Assembly (NCBI GenBank): GCA_021807065.1
Contig: JAKAPO010000010.1
Coordinates: 1-19,647, forward strand
Source: a bacterium
Lineage (GTDB): Bacteria > Vulcanimicrobiota > Vulcanimicrobiia > Vulcanimicrobiales > Vulcanimicrobiaceae
DNA: 19,647 nucleotides
Direction of reading: 5' to 3'
Shown here: in pieces, positions 1 to 8,800 of the stretch
How the letters are laid out: each line of letters starts with the position of its first letter
Numbering within the stretch: position 1 is the first letter of the stretch
The notes under the pieces: generated by a model
Database searches by the model: none
Told to the model about the DNA's origin: nothing
Seen by the model: the letters and a program-made list of their open reading frames with translations, nothing else
Translations under genes and position numbers: made by a program

Positions 1-243
1 AGCGATACGAAACCGACGATGAAGATCGACGAGCAGTTCGCGACGGTCGAACATGAAGCCAGCGTCAGTAAAATCGGCGAAGACCAGCTCTTCTACGCGA
101 TGAGCCGCGGGCTCGCCGAAGCCGACGCAACGGCGATGATCGTCAACGGCTTCTTCGATTTCTTCATCAAAGAGCTCCCGATGGAATATGCCGTCGAGCT
201 GAACCGACTCGTAAAAATGGAGATGGAGGGTGCGGTCGGGTAA
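1..243 (+). CDS. sufB: SufB, Fe-S cluster assembly scaffold (3' end only)
   Basis: This is the C-terminal 80 residues of SufB, the scaffold subunit of the SUF (SufBCD) complex that builds [Fe-S] clusters in the cytoplasm. The reading frame is open to the first base of the window, so the gene starts upstream; the internal ATG at 19 is not the true start. Family-typical segments are visible: EHEASVSKIGEDQLFYAMSR, then a hydrophobic MIVNGF stretch, then ELPMEYAVELNRLVKMEMEG and a final AVG tail. These are the conserved end of SufB, and SufD is less likely because its C-terminus is more divergent. The stop overlaps the start of the downstream Rieske gene by one base, so the two are co-translated. 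This is housekeeping DNA and marks the left boundary of the defence island. Confidence 0.85.
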   Translation, partial: SDTKPTMKIDEQFATVEHEASVSKIGEDQLFYAMSRGLAEADATAMIVNGFFDFFIKELPMEYAVELNRLVKMEMEGAVG

Positions 244-548
244 TGGCCGGCCAACGCATCGCGGATTTCGCTTCGATCCCCCCGGGCACCACGCGCCCCT
301 ACCGCCTCGACGGCGTCGACGTCCTACTCTGTAATGTCGGCGGCGAGTTCTATGCGATCGAAGATTACTGCACGCACGACGGCGCCCCGCTCGACGCGGG
401 GACGCTCGAGGGGCGTTGCATCGTCTGTCCGCGCCACGGCGCGACCTTCGACGTCACCACCGGCGAGGCGCTCACGCTCCCGGCGGTGATGCCGGTGCCG
501 AGCTTCCCGGTCCGCCGCGAGGGCGACGAACTCATCGTCGAGCTATAA
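243..548 (+). CDS. Rieske-type [2Fe-2S] ferredoxin
   Basis: This 101-residue small soluble Rieske protein carries one [2Fe-2S] cluster and transfers electrons. The cluster ligands are explicit: C-T-H-D-G around residues 43-47 and C-P-R-H-G around residues 60-64, giving the Cys-X-His ... Cys-X2-His pattern. The length and the absence of a transmembrane anchor match stand-alone ferredoxin subunits of the non-haem iron oxygenase or NirD-like type, rather than the membrane-bound cytochrome bc1 Rieske protein. Its ATG overlaps the sufB stop by one base (TAATG), so it is part of the suf operon, where such Rieske genes are common. The specific redox partner cannot be read from the sequence. It ends 2 nt before the convergent higA gene, so the operon's native downstream DNA is not visible. 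Confidence 0.85.
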   Translation: MAGQRIADFASIPPGTTRPYRLDGVDVLLCNVGGEFYAIEDYCTHDGAPLDAGTLEGRCIVCPRHGATFDVTTGEALTLPAVMPVPSFPVRREGDELIVEL

Positions 549-550
549 GC

Positions 551-850
551 CTAGCACAGTACTTTCAGGAACGAAACTTCCGTAGCGACGGGCGAGTGTT
601 CGGCATCGTAGAGATCGACTGCCCTCTGCAAGTTCAGCCAGTACTGCGGCGTCGTACTCAATACGCGAGCAAGGCGTAACGCCATCTCGGGTGTCACCGA
701 GCGTCGCCCGTTCACGATCTCGTTGACCGTGGTTCGATCGACATCGAGCGCATCGGCAAAGGCTCCTTGCGTCATGCCCAACGGCTCGATGTAATCCTCA
801 CGCAGGACCTCTCCCGGTGCGATAGGCCGGCGATGCTGCGAAATTTTCAT
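551..850 (-). CDS. higA: HigA-family XRE antitoxin
   Basis: This 99-residue antitoxin and DNA-binding repressor pairs with the HigB-like toxin encoded just upstream on the same strand. Residues about 10-65 form the HigA helix-turn-helix signature: an N-terminal HRRPIAPGEVLREDYIEPLG segment, then MTQGAFADALDVDRTTVNEI and VNGRRSVTPEMALRLARVL. The second half (TTPQYWLNLQRAVDLYDAE) is the usual HigA dimerisation tail. The ATG is preceded by GAGG, very close to the start codon, and by AAAGGA further upstream. The start lies 28 nt after the toxin stop, giving the toxin-first order characteristic of hig loci. Known HigA proteins bind and neutralise HigB and repress their own promoter, which here would be the one at 1190-1218. 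Confidence 0.9.
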   Translation of the reverse strand: MKISQHRRPIAPGEVLREDYIEPLGMTQGAFADALDVDRTTVNEIVNGRRSVTPEMALRLARVLSTTPQYWLNLQRAVDLYDAEHSPVATEVSFLKVLC

Positions 851-878
851 CCTCGATACGATCCTTTCGTCCCATCCA

Positions 879-1166
879 TCAGTGGTAGTCCGTTATTATG
901 ACATCAACGGCTTCGCCATTTTCCCATGCGAAGCAGATACGGTATCGGTCGTTGATGCGAATGCTGTACTGCTCGGATCGCTCGCCCAGAAGCTTCTCGA
1001 GTCGGTTGCCGCGAGGCGTCCGAAGATCGCTTGGGGCGCCGGCGGCCTGTAACCGATCGAGCAGTCTACCCGCCTTTTCATGCAGCTCGCTCGGGAGCGT
1101 TCGACGGGCTTCGGCGGTCGCTAGCCCGTCGAAGATGTCGCGGGTACCCCGGTCGCCGATCTTCAC
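879..1166 (-). CDS. higB: HigB/RelE-family toxin
   Basis: This 95-residue protein has the RelE/HigB fold; family members are ribosome-dependent mRNA endonucleases that slow translation when the antitoxin is lost. The C-terminal half is diagnostic: residues about 55-95 read LEKLLGERSEQYSIRINDRY followed by RICFAWENGEAVDVIITDYH, the conserved core strands of the HigB/GraT group. The start is GTG (first residues MKIGDRG), with a GAGGGG stretch about 11 nt upstream as a weak ribosome site. The antitoxin higA follows on the same strand. A strong promoter precedes the gene (see 1190-1218). The catalytic residues of this subgroup are not well enough conserved to assign by eye. Confidence 0.88.
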   Translation of the reverse strand: MKIGDRGTRDIFDGLATAEARRTLPSELHEKAGRLLDRLQAAGAPSDLRTPRGNRLEKLLGERSEQYSIRINDRYRICFAWENGEAVDVIITDYH

Positions 1167-1189
1167 CCGCTATTTTTCCCCTCGGAGGC

Positions 1190-1218
1190 ATTGTAATCTG
1201 TTGCGCGACAGGCGTCAA
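1190..1218 (-). promoter_or_regulatory. sigma70-type promoter of higBA
   Basis: On the minus strand the sequence reads TTGACG (1213-1218), a 17-base spacer, then TACAAT (1190-1195). This is a near-consensus housekeeping promoter pointing into higB, whose GTG lies 24 nt beyond the -10. A direct repeat, GCATTG on the plus strand, occurs at 1188-1193 and 1221-1226, 33 bases (about three helix turns) apart, bracketing the promoter. It could form part of a HigA operator, but that is weak inference. Confidence 0.7.
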
Positions 1219-1363
1219 TCGCATTGCCACGATTGCCCCGCACTATCCCGAATGTGGACGCTACTTGTCTCAAATCACGATCGCTCTCGGAACCTTAAAG
1301 CGGTCGTTGCACATCGTCGGCCTATGAGCGCGGCTTGCGTGGATCGGCGTTTTGCTCTCCAAA

Positions 1364-1369
1364 TATTAT
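1364..1369 (+). promoter_or_regulatory. possible -10 element for the DUF433/PIN operon
   Basis: TATTAT lies in an AT-rich island of the 265-base intergenic stretch between the divergent higB and DUF433 genes. No convincing -35 hexamer stands 16-18 bases upstream, so the call is tentative. If real, transcription would begin shortly before 1380. That fits translation from the ATG at 1432 and excludes the in-frame ATG at 1324. No gene is seen in the rest of this intergenic stretch. Confidence 0.25.
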
Positions 1370-1431
1370 TTAGGCGCGCTCTTTTGCTCGATAACGGGGA
1401 CGCGTTGGGCCATTCGACGAAGGACGAGCTC

Positions 1432-2133
1432 ATGGCAAAGAAGAGCGGCGCGGCATTAGGCGATACCGGGGTGCTCGGCGTTGGGCTCTACTCGGTCTCG
1501 GAGTCAGCCGCCGTTATTCGTCATCGGGTACAAAATGCGACCACCAACCGGCGGCTTCTTCGCTGGGCTCATAGCCTCAACGAATTAGCAAAGTTCAAGC
1601 CGATTATCGGCCCTCCTCTGTTGGTCGAGGGCGAGTATCTTTTTTCGTTCGCGCAACTTATGGAATTGATGACCGTCGCCGCACTTCGCGCTAAAGGAGT
1701 GACGGTCAAGGCAATTCGTCGGGCCCATGAACGCGGTCGCGAGAAGTACGGCAACCACCCCTTTGCACGCGAGGGCTATCGCACGGACGGGGTTGGGATT
1801 TTCACTGAGGTCGACAGCGAAGAGGCCGAGGAACTTTCCCGGCAGCAAACGTTCTTCGAAGAGGTTATCCATCCAATTCTTGCCGACGTATCCTACGTCG
1901 ACAGCTTCGCCGCGCAGTTCAGCCCACTCGGAAATATGCGCTCAGTCATTCTCGATCCTCGCATCGCATTTGGATCGCCGGTTGACAAAGAGTCGGGTAT
2001 CCCCACGGCAACGCTCTATGCCATGAGCGATTCCGGCGAGAGCGACGAATCGGTCGCCGATTGGTACGAGGTTAGTGTCGAATCAGTTCGTGATGCAATT
2101 GAATATGAGACCGCGCTTCGGAAAGCCGCTTGA
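1432..2133 (+). CDS. DUF433-domain antitoxin with MerR-like winged helix
   Basis: This 233-residue protein combines an N-terminal winged-helix-like region with a C-terminal DUF433 domain, the architecture of antitoxins paired with PIN-like (DUF5615/VapC45-type) nucleases. Residues about 60-105 (LLVEGEYLFSFAQLMELM, ALRAKGVTVKAIRRAHE) resemble the DNA-binding half. Residues about 172-227 hold the DUF433 signature: ILDPRIAFGSPVDKESGIPT, then a VADWYEVSVESVRDAIEYE helix pair. ATG 1432 is chosen because AAGGA sits 7 bases upstream and the family-like sequence begins soon after. An in-frame ATG at 1324 lacks a ribosome site and would add an unrelated leader. The stop overlaps the toxin start. By family analogy it neutralises the toxin and represses the operon; this is inferred. 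Confidence 0.78.
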   Translation: MAKKSGAALGDTGVLGVGLYSVSESAAVIRHRVQNATTNRRLLRWAHSLNELAKFKPIIGPPLLVEGEYLFSFAQLMELMTVAALRAKGVTVKAIRRAHERGREKYGNHPFAREGYRTDGVGIFTEVDSEEAEELSRQQTFFEEVIHPILADVSYVDSFAAQFSPLGNMRSVILDPRIAFGSPVDKESGIPTATLYAMSDSGESDESVADWYEVSVESVRDAIEYETALRKAA

Positions 2134-2591
2134 AATTCTTTTTTGACGAACACATCTCGCACTTGATCGTAGAGGCTCTGCGCTGCCTAGAGCATCATGA
2201 TCGCCCTGATTTTGTCGGCAAACATGAACTCGTGCACACGAAACACAAGTACAAGGATCACCGGGGTCCCGTCCTCGACCCGGAATTCATTCCCGAAATG
2301 ACTGCCGAAGGGTACATTATTATTACTGCCGACCACGCACAAAAAAAGAACCGTGGTAAGCACGCGGCCGAAGCTCAAGCCTATCGAAATTCTGGAGCGA
2401 TTGCGTTTTGGCTTCCGAAAACGTATGTCGCCCCCGGCAAGAAGAGCGACGAGCAAAGCAGCGAGTACAAGTTCGAGCAGGCCGCCAAGCTTTTTAAATG
2501 GTGGCCTGCAATTAAGCGCGCTGCAGGCACCGCGCGCCCGAGGGACCTTTTCGATATCGACGATAGGGGCAGGATTACGCTGCGAACATAA
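2130..2591 (+). CDS. PIN-like (DUF5615/VapC45-type) nuclease toxin
   Basis: This 153-residue PIN-like domain protein is the probable RNase toxin partner of the DUF433 protein. It begins with FFFDEHIS, supplying the first acidic pair (D6, E7), and contains GYIIITADHAQKKNR, where D68 is the second canonical acidic residue of the fold. This layout matches the Mut7-C/VapC45-like branch rather than classical VapC. The C-terminal extension (FKWWPAIKRAAGTARPRDLF, then DIDDRGRI) is typical of longer VapC45-like members. The start codon is TTG, embedded in the antitoxin stop (TTGA), so the genes are translationally coupled. The stop is only 15 nt before drmD, so the pair is probably co-transcribed with the DISARM genes. 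The RNA target is unknown. Confidence 0.72.
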   Translation: MKFFFDEHISHLIVEALRCLEHHDRPDFVGKHELVHTKHKYKDHRGPVLDPEFIPEMTAEGYIIITADHAQKKNRGKHAAEAQAYRNSGAIAFWLPKTYVAPGKKSDEQSSEYKFEQAAKLFKWWPAIKRAAGTARPRDLFDIDDRGRITLRT

Positions 2592-2606
2592 GGCGCAAAA
2601 AGCGCA

Positions 2607-5600
2607 GTGCTGCAGCAGGCCTCGCCGCGTCGCACACCATATGTAGCGGACATGCTGCTCGCGGCGCCGCCGGCCCCTGAAGAGGGGCAACTTGTCTCCG
2701 TTCGAGACCGCTTCTGGATCGTAAAGGCGGTCGTCCCGAGTGCGCTCCCCCTCGATATCGCAGCCGGCGAACGACAGCAGCACCTCGTCGAACTCTCCTC
2801 GGTCGAAGACGACGGGCTCGGCGACGAGCTGACCGTCGTGTGGGAGATCGAGCCAGGAACCAGCATTCGCGAGACGGGCAGTCTGCCGACGCCGCGCGCC
2901 GGCGAATTCGACTCCCCGGAGCGGCTGCGTACCTTCCTTGACGCGGTCCGTTGGGGCGCGATCGCTTCGGCCGATCTCCGTACGCTGCAAGCGCCCTTTC
3001 GCTCGGGGATCACTATCGAGGATTACCAGCTCGATCCGGTCGTGCGCGCGTTGGAGATGGCCCGCGTCAATCTCCTCATCGCCGACGACGTTGGGCTCGG
3101 CAAAACCATCGAAGCGGGTCTCATCATCCAAGAACTGATCCTGCGCCATCGCGTGCGCACTGCGTGGGTGCTCTGCCCGCCATCGCTCTGCCTCAAGTGG
3201 AAGGCCGAGATGGAGAACCGTTTCGGGTTGGAATTTCGCATCGTCGACGCCGAAGCGGTTCGCCTGCTTCGCCGCGAGCGCGGGCTAAATGCCAATATCT
3301 TCGGGCATTTTCCCCGCCTCATCGTCAGCTTCGATTGGCTGAAAATGGAGCGCCCCATGCGGTTGCTGCGCGAGTATCTTCCGGCCGACCGCAACGCGTA
3401 TCCACGCAAAATCGATATGCTCGTCGTCGACGAGGCGCACCAGTGCGCTCCGGCCGGCAAAGGCATGTACGCACGCCCGTCGGATCGGACGCTGCTGCTT
3501 CGTTTCCTCGCTCCGCACTCCGAACATCGGCTCTTTCTCTCTGCGACGCCGCATAACGGATATGCGATTTCCTTTACCTCTTTACTAGAGTTGCTCGACC
3601 CGCAGCGTTTCGCTCGCGGCGTCAAGCCCGATCCCCTCGCGCTACAGAACGCGCAGATTCGGCGTATGAAGGCCGACATTCGAGCGCTTGGCCCGGCCGC
3701 CGACGGCACGCCGCGCTTCCCCGAGCGCATTTTAGAAAAAATCGAAGTGTCGTATCCGCAGAGCGAGCGCGATATTCATGCGATGCTCGAGGAATACGCA
3801 CGTTTGCGGCGCGCACGGGCCTCATCGAAGCAGGGCGCAAACGCAACGGATCTCATAACGCTGCTTTTGAAGAAACGCCTCTTCTCTTCGCCCGCGGCAT
3901 TCGCAAGCACGCTGGCCGCACACATGAGCACGCTCTCTGCGCCGCGAAACGAAGAGGACCCCGAGCGCCTCCGCGATGCCTTCGACCGTCTCAATGATGA
4001 CTACGAAACCGATGATGACCGCGAAGAGGCCGAGCGCGATCTTCTCGGTCGGGTTGCACGCGTCGCCGAGCCCCTCGACGACGAGCAACGCGTCCTGCTC
4101 GAACGCATGCGCGCGTGGGCACAGAGCAACGCGCAGCGCGCCGACGAAAAGGCTCGCGCCTTAATCGCGCAGTTGCGTGCGTTTAAAGACGAGCGTGTCA
4201 TTATCTTCACCGAATATCGCGACACGCAAGCCTGGCTGCATCGGTTGCTCGTAAGCGAAGGGCTCGGCGGCAATCGCGTGCGCTTGCTCTACGGCGGCAT
4301 GGATGCCGAAGAACGCGAGCGCATTAAAGCAGCGTTCCAGAGCGACCCGGCCAACGACCCGGTACGTATTCTGCTGGCGACCGATACCGCGAGCGAAGGA
4401 ATCGACCTCCAGCGCCATTGCGCGCGTATGATCCACGTTGAGATTCCCTTCAATCCCAATCGACTCGAACAGCGCAACGGCCGTATCGACCGGCATGGCC
4501 AGCCGCAGCCGAAGGTGTTCATCTACCACTTCGTCGGCGCCGGATTCGGCGAGCACACCGGCACGCTTGAGGGCGATCTCGATTTCCTCTTCCGCGCTGC
4601 CACAAAGTTGGAAACGATCCGGCACGATCTTGGTTCGGCAGGCGCGGTTCTTGCAACCGAGGTCGAAAGCGCTATGCTTGGGCGTCCCAGCGACCTCAAT
4701 AAAATTCAGTTGCAGCGGCAAGACTCGACTGCCGTCCTAAAGGCCGAGCGCGAATTACGCGAGCGCGTCGACGAGATGCACGAGCGCGTCCTCACCTCGA
4801 TCGATGAACTCGGCATAACGCCCGACGCAGTCGAACGCGTCGTGCAGGTAGGGCTCGAACTCGGTCGACAATCTCCGCTCGAACCGATTGCATTGCCGCC
4901 GACGCGACAGGGCGGCGCGCCGCTTGCGGCCTACGCCGTGCCCGATCTGACGCGCTCCTGGGCGTCGGCGTGTGAGAATCTCTACCATCCGCTCACCGGA
5001 AAGCGGCTACCGATCACCTTCGATAACGCCGGTTCGAACGAACGCGAAGATGTCGTGCTCGCGCACCTCGGCCACCCGCTGGTGATGCAGGCGATGCGCT
5101 TGTTGCGCGCGGAGATATGGGCACGCGCCCGCGATGCGAAATTAGCCCGCGTCACCGGACGCCTCGTCGAGGATGCGGAGCTCGCCGAGCCGACGGTGAT
5201 CCTCGATGCACGGCTCGTCATCATGGGCAGTGACGGCTACCGGCTCCACGAGCAACTTTTCAACGCAGGCGGGCGCCTCGGCGGCCGCTCCGGCTTTGCG
5301 AGGCTCAACGTCGGCGAGACGCGAGCGGCACTCGCGGCCCGCGGCGACGAGCATCTGCCGCTCCACCACCAAGAAGAGATCGGCGAGGCGTGGGATCGCA
5401 TTCGCGATCCGCTTTTCGCGGCGATGAACGCGCGCGCAGCCGAGTTACACGACCGCATGATTCGCATGCTCGCCGAACGCGCAACGAGCGAGGAAGCATC
5501 GCTGCGCACGGTGATGATGCAACTCCAGGCCGCGATCTCGCGAGAATTGGCGGCGGCGGAGAACGGCCGCTCCGAGCAACTTAGTCTGTTCGATGCCACC

Positions 5601-5813
5601 AATAGCGGCGAGCACGGGCAGGTGAAAAGCGATCTTGCCGCACTCCGCCAGCGGCTCGAAGAGATTCCCGACGAAATCGCCCGCGAAACAGAACGTCTCC
5701 GGCGTCGCTACGAAGATCCACGCGACATCGCCTTTCCGGCCGCGATCACGTTCCTCGTTCCACGGCGTTTGGCCGGCGTCAACCTTGACATCCTCGGGGC
5801 GCGACGGACGTGA
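2607..5813 (+). CDS. drmD: DISARM SNF2-like helicase DrmD
   Basis: This 1068-residue SNF2/RapA-type superfamily 2 ATPase is the class 1 DISARM helicase. Motifs in order are: Q-like ITIEDYQLDPV (about 135-145); Walker A DDVGLGKT (160-167); Walker B box DEAH (275-278); motif III LSATPHNG (311-318); a second RecA lobe with IIFTEYRDTQAWLHRLL (about 532-548); ATDTASEGIDLQ (about 591-602); and the arginine-finger motif QRNGRIDRHGQ (about 622-632). A long, charged helical C-terminal region follows (about 680-1068). The start is GTG with AAGG 13 bases upstream; an in-frame ATG at 2652 is an alternative that would remove 15 residues. The stop overlaps drmMI by 4 nt. In DISARM this protein accompanies the methylase and acts against incoming phage DNA; its exact biochemical role is not settled. 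A stand-alone SNF2 helicase of a type I/III-like restriction locus is possible, but the neighbours favour DrmD. Confidence 0.87.
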   Translation: MLQQASPRRTPYVADMLLAAPPAPEEGQLVSVRDRFWIVKAVVPSALPLDIAAGERQQHLVELSSVEDDGLGDELTVVWEIEPGTSIRETGSLPTPRAGEFDSPERLRTFLDAVRWGAIASADLRTLQAPFRSGITIEDYQLDPVVRALEMARVNLLIADDVGLGKTIEAGLIIQELILRHRVRTAWVLCPPSLCLKWKAEMENRFGLEFRIVDAEAVRLLRRERGLNANIFGHFPRLIVSFDWLKMERPMRLLREYLPADRNAYPRKIDMLVVDEAHQCAPAGKGMYARPSDRTLLLRFLAPHSEHRLFLSATPHNGYAISFTSLLELLDPQRFARGVKPDPLALQNAQIRRMKADIRALGPAADGTPRFPERILEKIEVSYPQSERDIHAMLEEYARLRRARASSKQGANATDLITLLLKKRLFSSPAAFASTLAAHMSTLSAPRNEEDPERLRDAFDRLNDDYETDDDREEAERDLLGRVARVAEPLDDEQRVLLERMRAWAQSNAQRADEKARALIAQLRAFKDERVIIFTEYRDTQAWLHRLLVSEGLGGNRVRLLYGGMDAEERERIKAAFQSDPANDPVRILLATDTASEGIDLQRHCARMIHVEIPFNPNRLEQRNGRIDRHGQPQPKVFIYHFVGAGFGEHTGTLEGDLDFLFRAATKLETIRHDLGSAGAVLATEVESAMLGRPSDLNKIQLQRQDSTAVLKAERELRERVDEMHERVLTSIDELGITPDAVERVVQVGLELGRQSPLEPIALPPTRQGGAPLAAYAVPDLTRSWASACENLYHPLTGKRLPITFDNAGSNEREDVVLAHLGHPLVMQAMRLLRAEIWARARDAKLARVTGRLVEDAELAEPTVILDARLVIMGSDGYRLHEQLFNAGGRLGGRSGFARLNVGETRAALAARGDEHLPLHHQEEIGEAWDRIRDPLFAAMNARAAELHDRMIRMLAERATSEEASLRTVMMQLQAAISRELAAAENGRSEQLSLFDATNSGEHGQVKSDLAALRQRLEEIPDEIARETERLRRRYEDPRDIAFPAAITFLVPRRLAGVNLDILGARRT

Positions 5814-8800
5814 GGGCACGACGCCGCACCGAGGATGCCGCCTGGCTGCGCCTTATCGAACCCGAGGGACAATTCCTCAGCACGCCGGTTTTGCGCCAAG
5901 CCTTCCCGCAAGGCTTTGACACGCTCCCGAGCGCGATCCGCGACGCTCTCCACGACCGCTATCCCGCGACCGACAACGAACCTGCGTGGGATGCCTGGTT
6001 GCACTGGCTGCTGCGCGGCGCGTTAGGTTGGGGCGAACGCTTTCGCACCGGTGAGGCCGCGGCACGGTACAGCCTCGCAATACCCGAGCACGCCATCGAA
6101 ATCCATGCCGACGCGATCCTCGACGATCCCGAGCGCGGCAAAGCACGGGCGATCGTGCTCCGTTTCCCGCACGGTACACCGTTGGAGAAACGCATCGCGG
6201 GGGAGCGCTGGAACGCCTCGCCGATCGACCGCGCCGCGCAGCTCTGTCGCGCGCACGATATCCGCATCGGCATCGCCACCGACGGCGAACGCATCACCAC
6301 ACTCTGGGTTCCGGCCGAGGGCCCTGGCGGCCACGCGACCTGGGAGACAACGCTCTTCCTTGAGAGCGCCGAGCGCGAGGTGCTACGAGCGTTCTTGAGC
6401 CTTCTCGGCGCGGCCCGTTTCTTCGCAGTTGCGGAGACGGTACAAATCGAGGCGCTCTTCGAGGAGTCGGCAAAAAAACAGAGCGAGGTCACGGATCGGC
6501 TGGGCTATCAGGTGCGCCAGGCGGTTGAATTGCTCGTTGGTGCGATCTCGCGCGCGAACCTCGAACACCAGGGCGATCTCCTCCAGGACACCACTCCGCA
6601 CGAGGTCTACGAAGCCGCCGTCACCGTCCTGATGCGCCTCGTCTTTTTACTCTATGCCGAAGAGCGGCATTTGCTTCCGCTCGACGAGCCGCTCTACGCC
6701 GAACACTACGCCGCATCGAAATTGCGCGAACAACTCGACGAGCAGGCGAGTATCGAAGGAGATGCACCGCTCGAACGACGCAGCGCGGCATGGCAACGCT
6801 TGCTCGCGCTCTTTCGCGCCATCTACTTCGGCATCGCTCACGATCGTTTGCGCCTGCCCGCGTATGGCGGGCGTCTCTTCGATCCGACGCGCTTTGCCTT
6901 TCTCGAAAACTTTCCGGTCGACGATCTCACCGTGCGCGCGATTCTCGAAGCGATTCAGACGATCGCCGAACCCGGTGCGAACGCGCGCCGACGCCTTTCC
7001 TATCGCACGCTCGATGTGGAACAGATCGGCCGCGTCTACGAAGGCTTGCTCGACCACGGTGCGGAGCGCGTCGAGGAGATCTACGTGCGACTCATCGGGC
7101 GATCCGGCGACGAAGCCGAGATTCCGCTGCGCGATCTCGAGCGCGCTGCAGGCGATGGCGAGGGGACGCTCGTCTCGTTTCTCGTCGATGCCACGAAAAA
7201 GAGCGTAAGCGCGGTCGGGAAACTAATCGAACGCGGACGCAACATTGCGAACGACCCGCAGATGCGCCGTCGCCTGAAGACGGCGTGTGGTAACGACGAA
7301 CGGCTCGCCGACCGAATCGCGCCGATCGTCTATTGCCTCGATACCGACTTGCACGATCTTCCGACCATCTTCCCCGCCGGTAGCCTGGTGGTGAAACAGA
7401 CGCGAGCACGCCGCGATTCGGGCACCGAATATACGCCGAGCGAACTTGCCGAAGAGATGGTGCGCTACGCGCTCGAACCGCTGGTCTATACGCCGGGCCT
7501 GCGCCCATCGGCCGAGCTGCTGAATCTACGCATCTGCGACCCTGCCGTCGGCTCGGGCGCGTTTCTCGTCGCGGCGTGCCGCTATCTTGCCGACCGCGTT
7601 GTCGAAGCGTGGATCGAGGAAGACCCCGAACGCGCGCGCGCCGATCGCGACGAGCTCACCCTCGATGCGAGGCGCGCGGTTGTCGACCGCTGCCTCTACG
7701 GCGTCGACCGCGACGCGATGGCCGTCGAGATGGCGAAGCTCTCGCTCTGGCTCGTCACGCTCGGGCGCGAGCGCCCGTTCAGTTTCCTCGACCACGCAAT
7801 TCGCCACGGCGACTCGCTGCTCGGCCTCACCTCGCTTGACCAGGTGCGCTTCGTTCATACCAATCCCGAGGCAGGGCGTGCGCTCTACGACGGCGCGCTG
7901 TTCGACGCAACCGAGGCCGTTACGAAACTCGTCGATGAAGCCGTTCGGCTGCGCGAGGAACTCGAAGCATTGCCATCGCGAACCGTACGCGATGCCGATG
8001 CAAAACGCCGCCTGAACGACGAGGCGGACGGCGTGCTCGACCGGGTCAACGTCGTCGCCGATGCGATCGTATTGACGACGCTCGCAACCGCCGGACAATC
8101 GGAGAAGAAACGAAACGCGGCATTTCTCGAACTGGGCACACGGATTCGCGCCGCTCTCGATCCGCACGCGACCGAGTTAGAGCGTCGCGCTGCAATTGAA
8201 AGCCTGCGTTCGGAGCGCCAAGACCGCGTCACGTTTCACTGGCCGCTCGCGTTTGCCGAGGTTTTTCAGCGCGGAGGCTTCGACGTGATGATCGGCAACC
8301 CGCCCTTTATGGGCGGGCAACTGATCACCGGAAATCTCGGTACGGATTTTCGGCAATACTTGGTGCAAGAGATTGCGGCCGGACGCCGCGGAAGCGCCGA
8401 TCTCGTCGCGTATTTTTTCCTGCGAGCCGCCGAACTCAGCAGCCGCTTCGCGTTTCTCGCAGTCAATACGATCGCGCAGGGCGACACGCGCGAGGTGGGG
8501 CTCGATGCGCTCGTAGGGCGAGGCTGGCGTATCGCGCGCGCGTTTGGGAGCCGCCCGTGGCCCGGTGCGGCCGGCGTTCACATCGCACAGGTGTGGCTTG
8601 AAGCGCCACCTCCGCCTGTTGTCGGCGATGCCGCTTTCCATCAGTCCGCGCAGCGGCTAACAGCAGTGGGAACGGTCGCGCCCGCTGTTCTCGACGGCGT
8701 TGAGGTTAGCACGATCTCTCCACTTCTGCTTCCCGGAACACGAATAAAGGGAAATCCCTTTCGGCTACGTGCAAATGCGGGACAAGTCTTCCAAGGTTCA

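Noticed and set aside
898..1431. Long upstream extension of the DUF433 gene
   Set aside because: It runs antisense across higB and through the divergent promoter region, encodes arginine/serine-rich non-protein-like sequence, and a good ribosome site precedes ATG 1432.
2187..3149. 320-codon minus-strand open frame over the PIN toxin and drmD 5' end
   Set aside because: It overlaps two well-supported plus-strand genes, has no ribosome site and has an unrecognisable composition.
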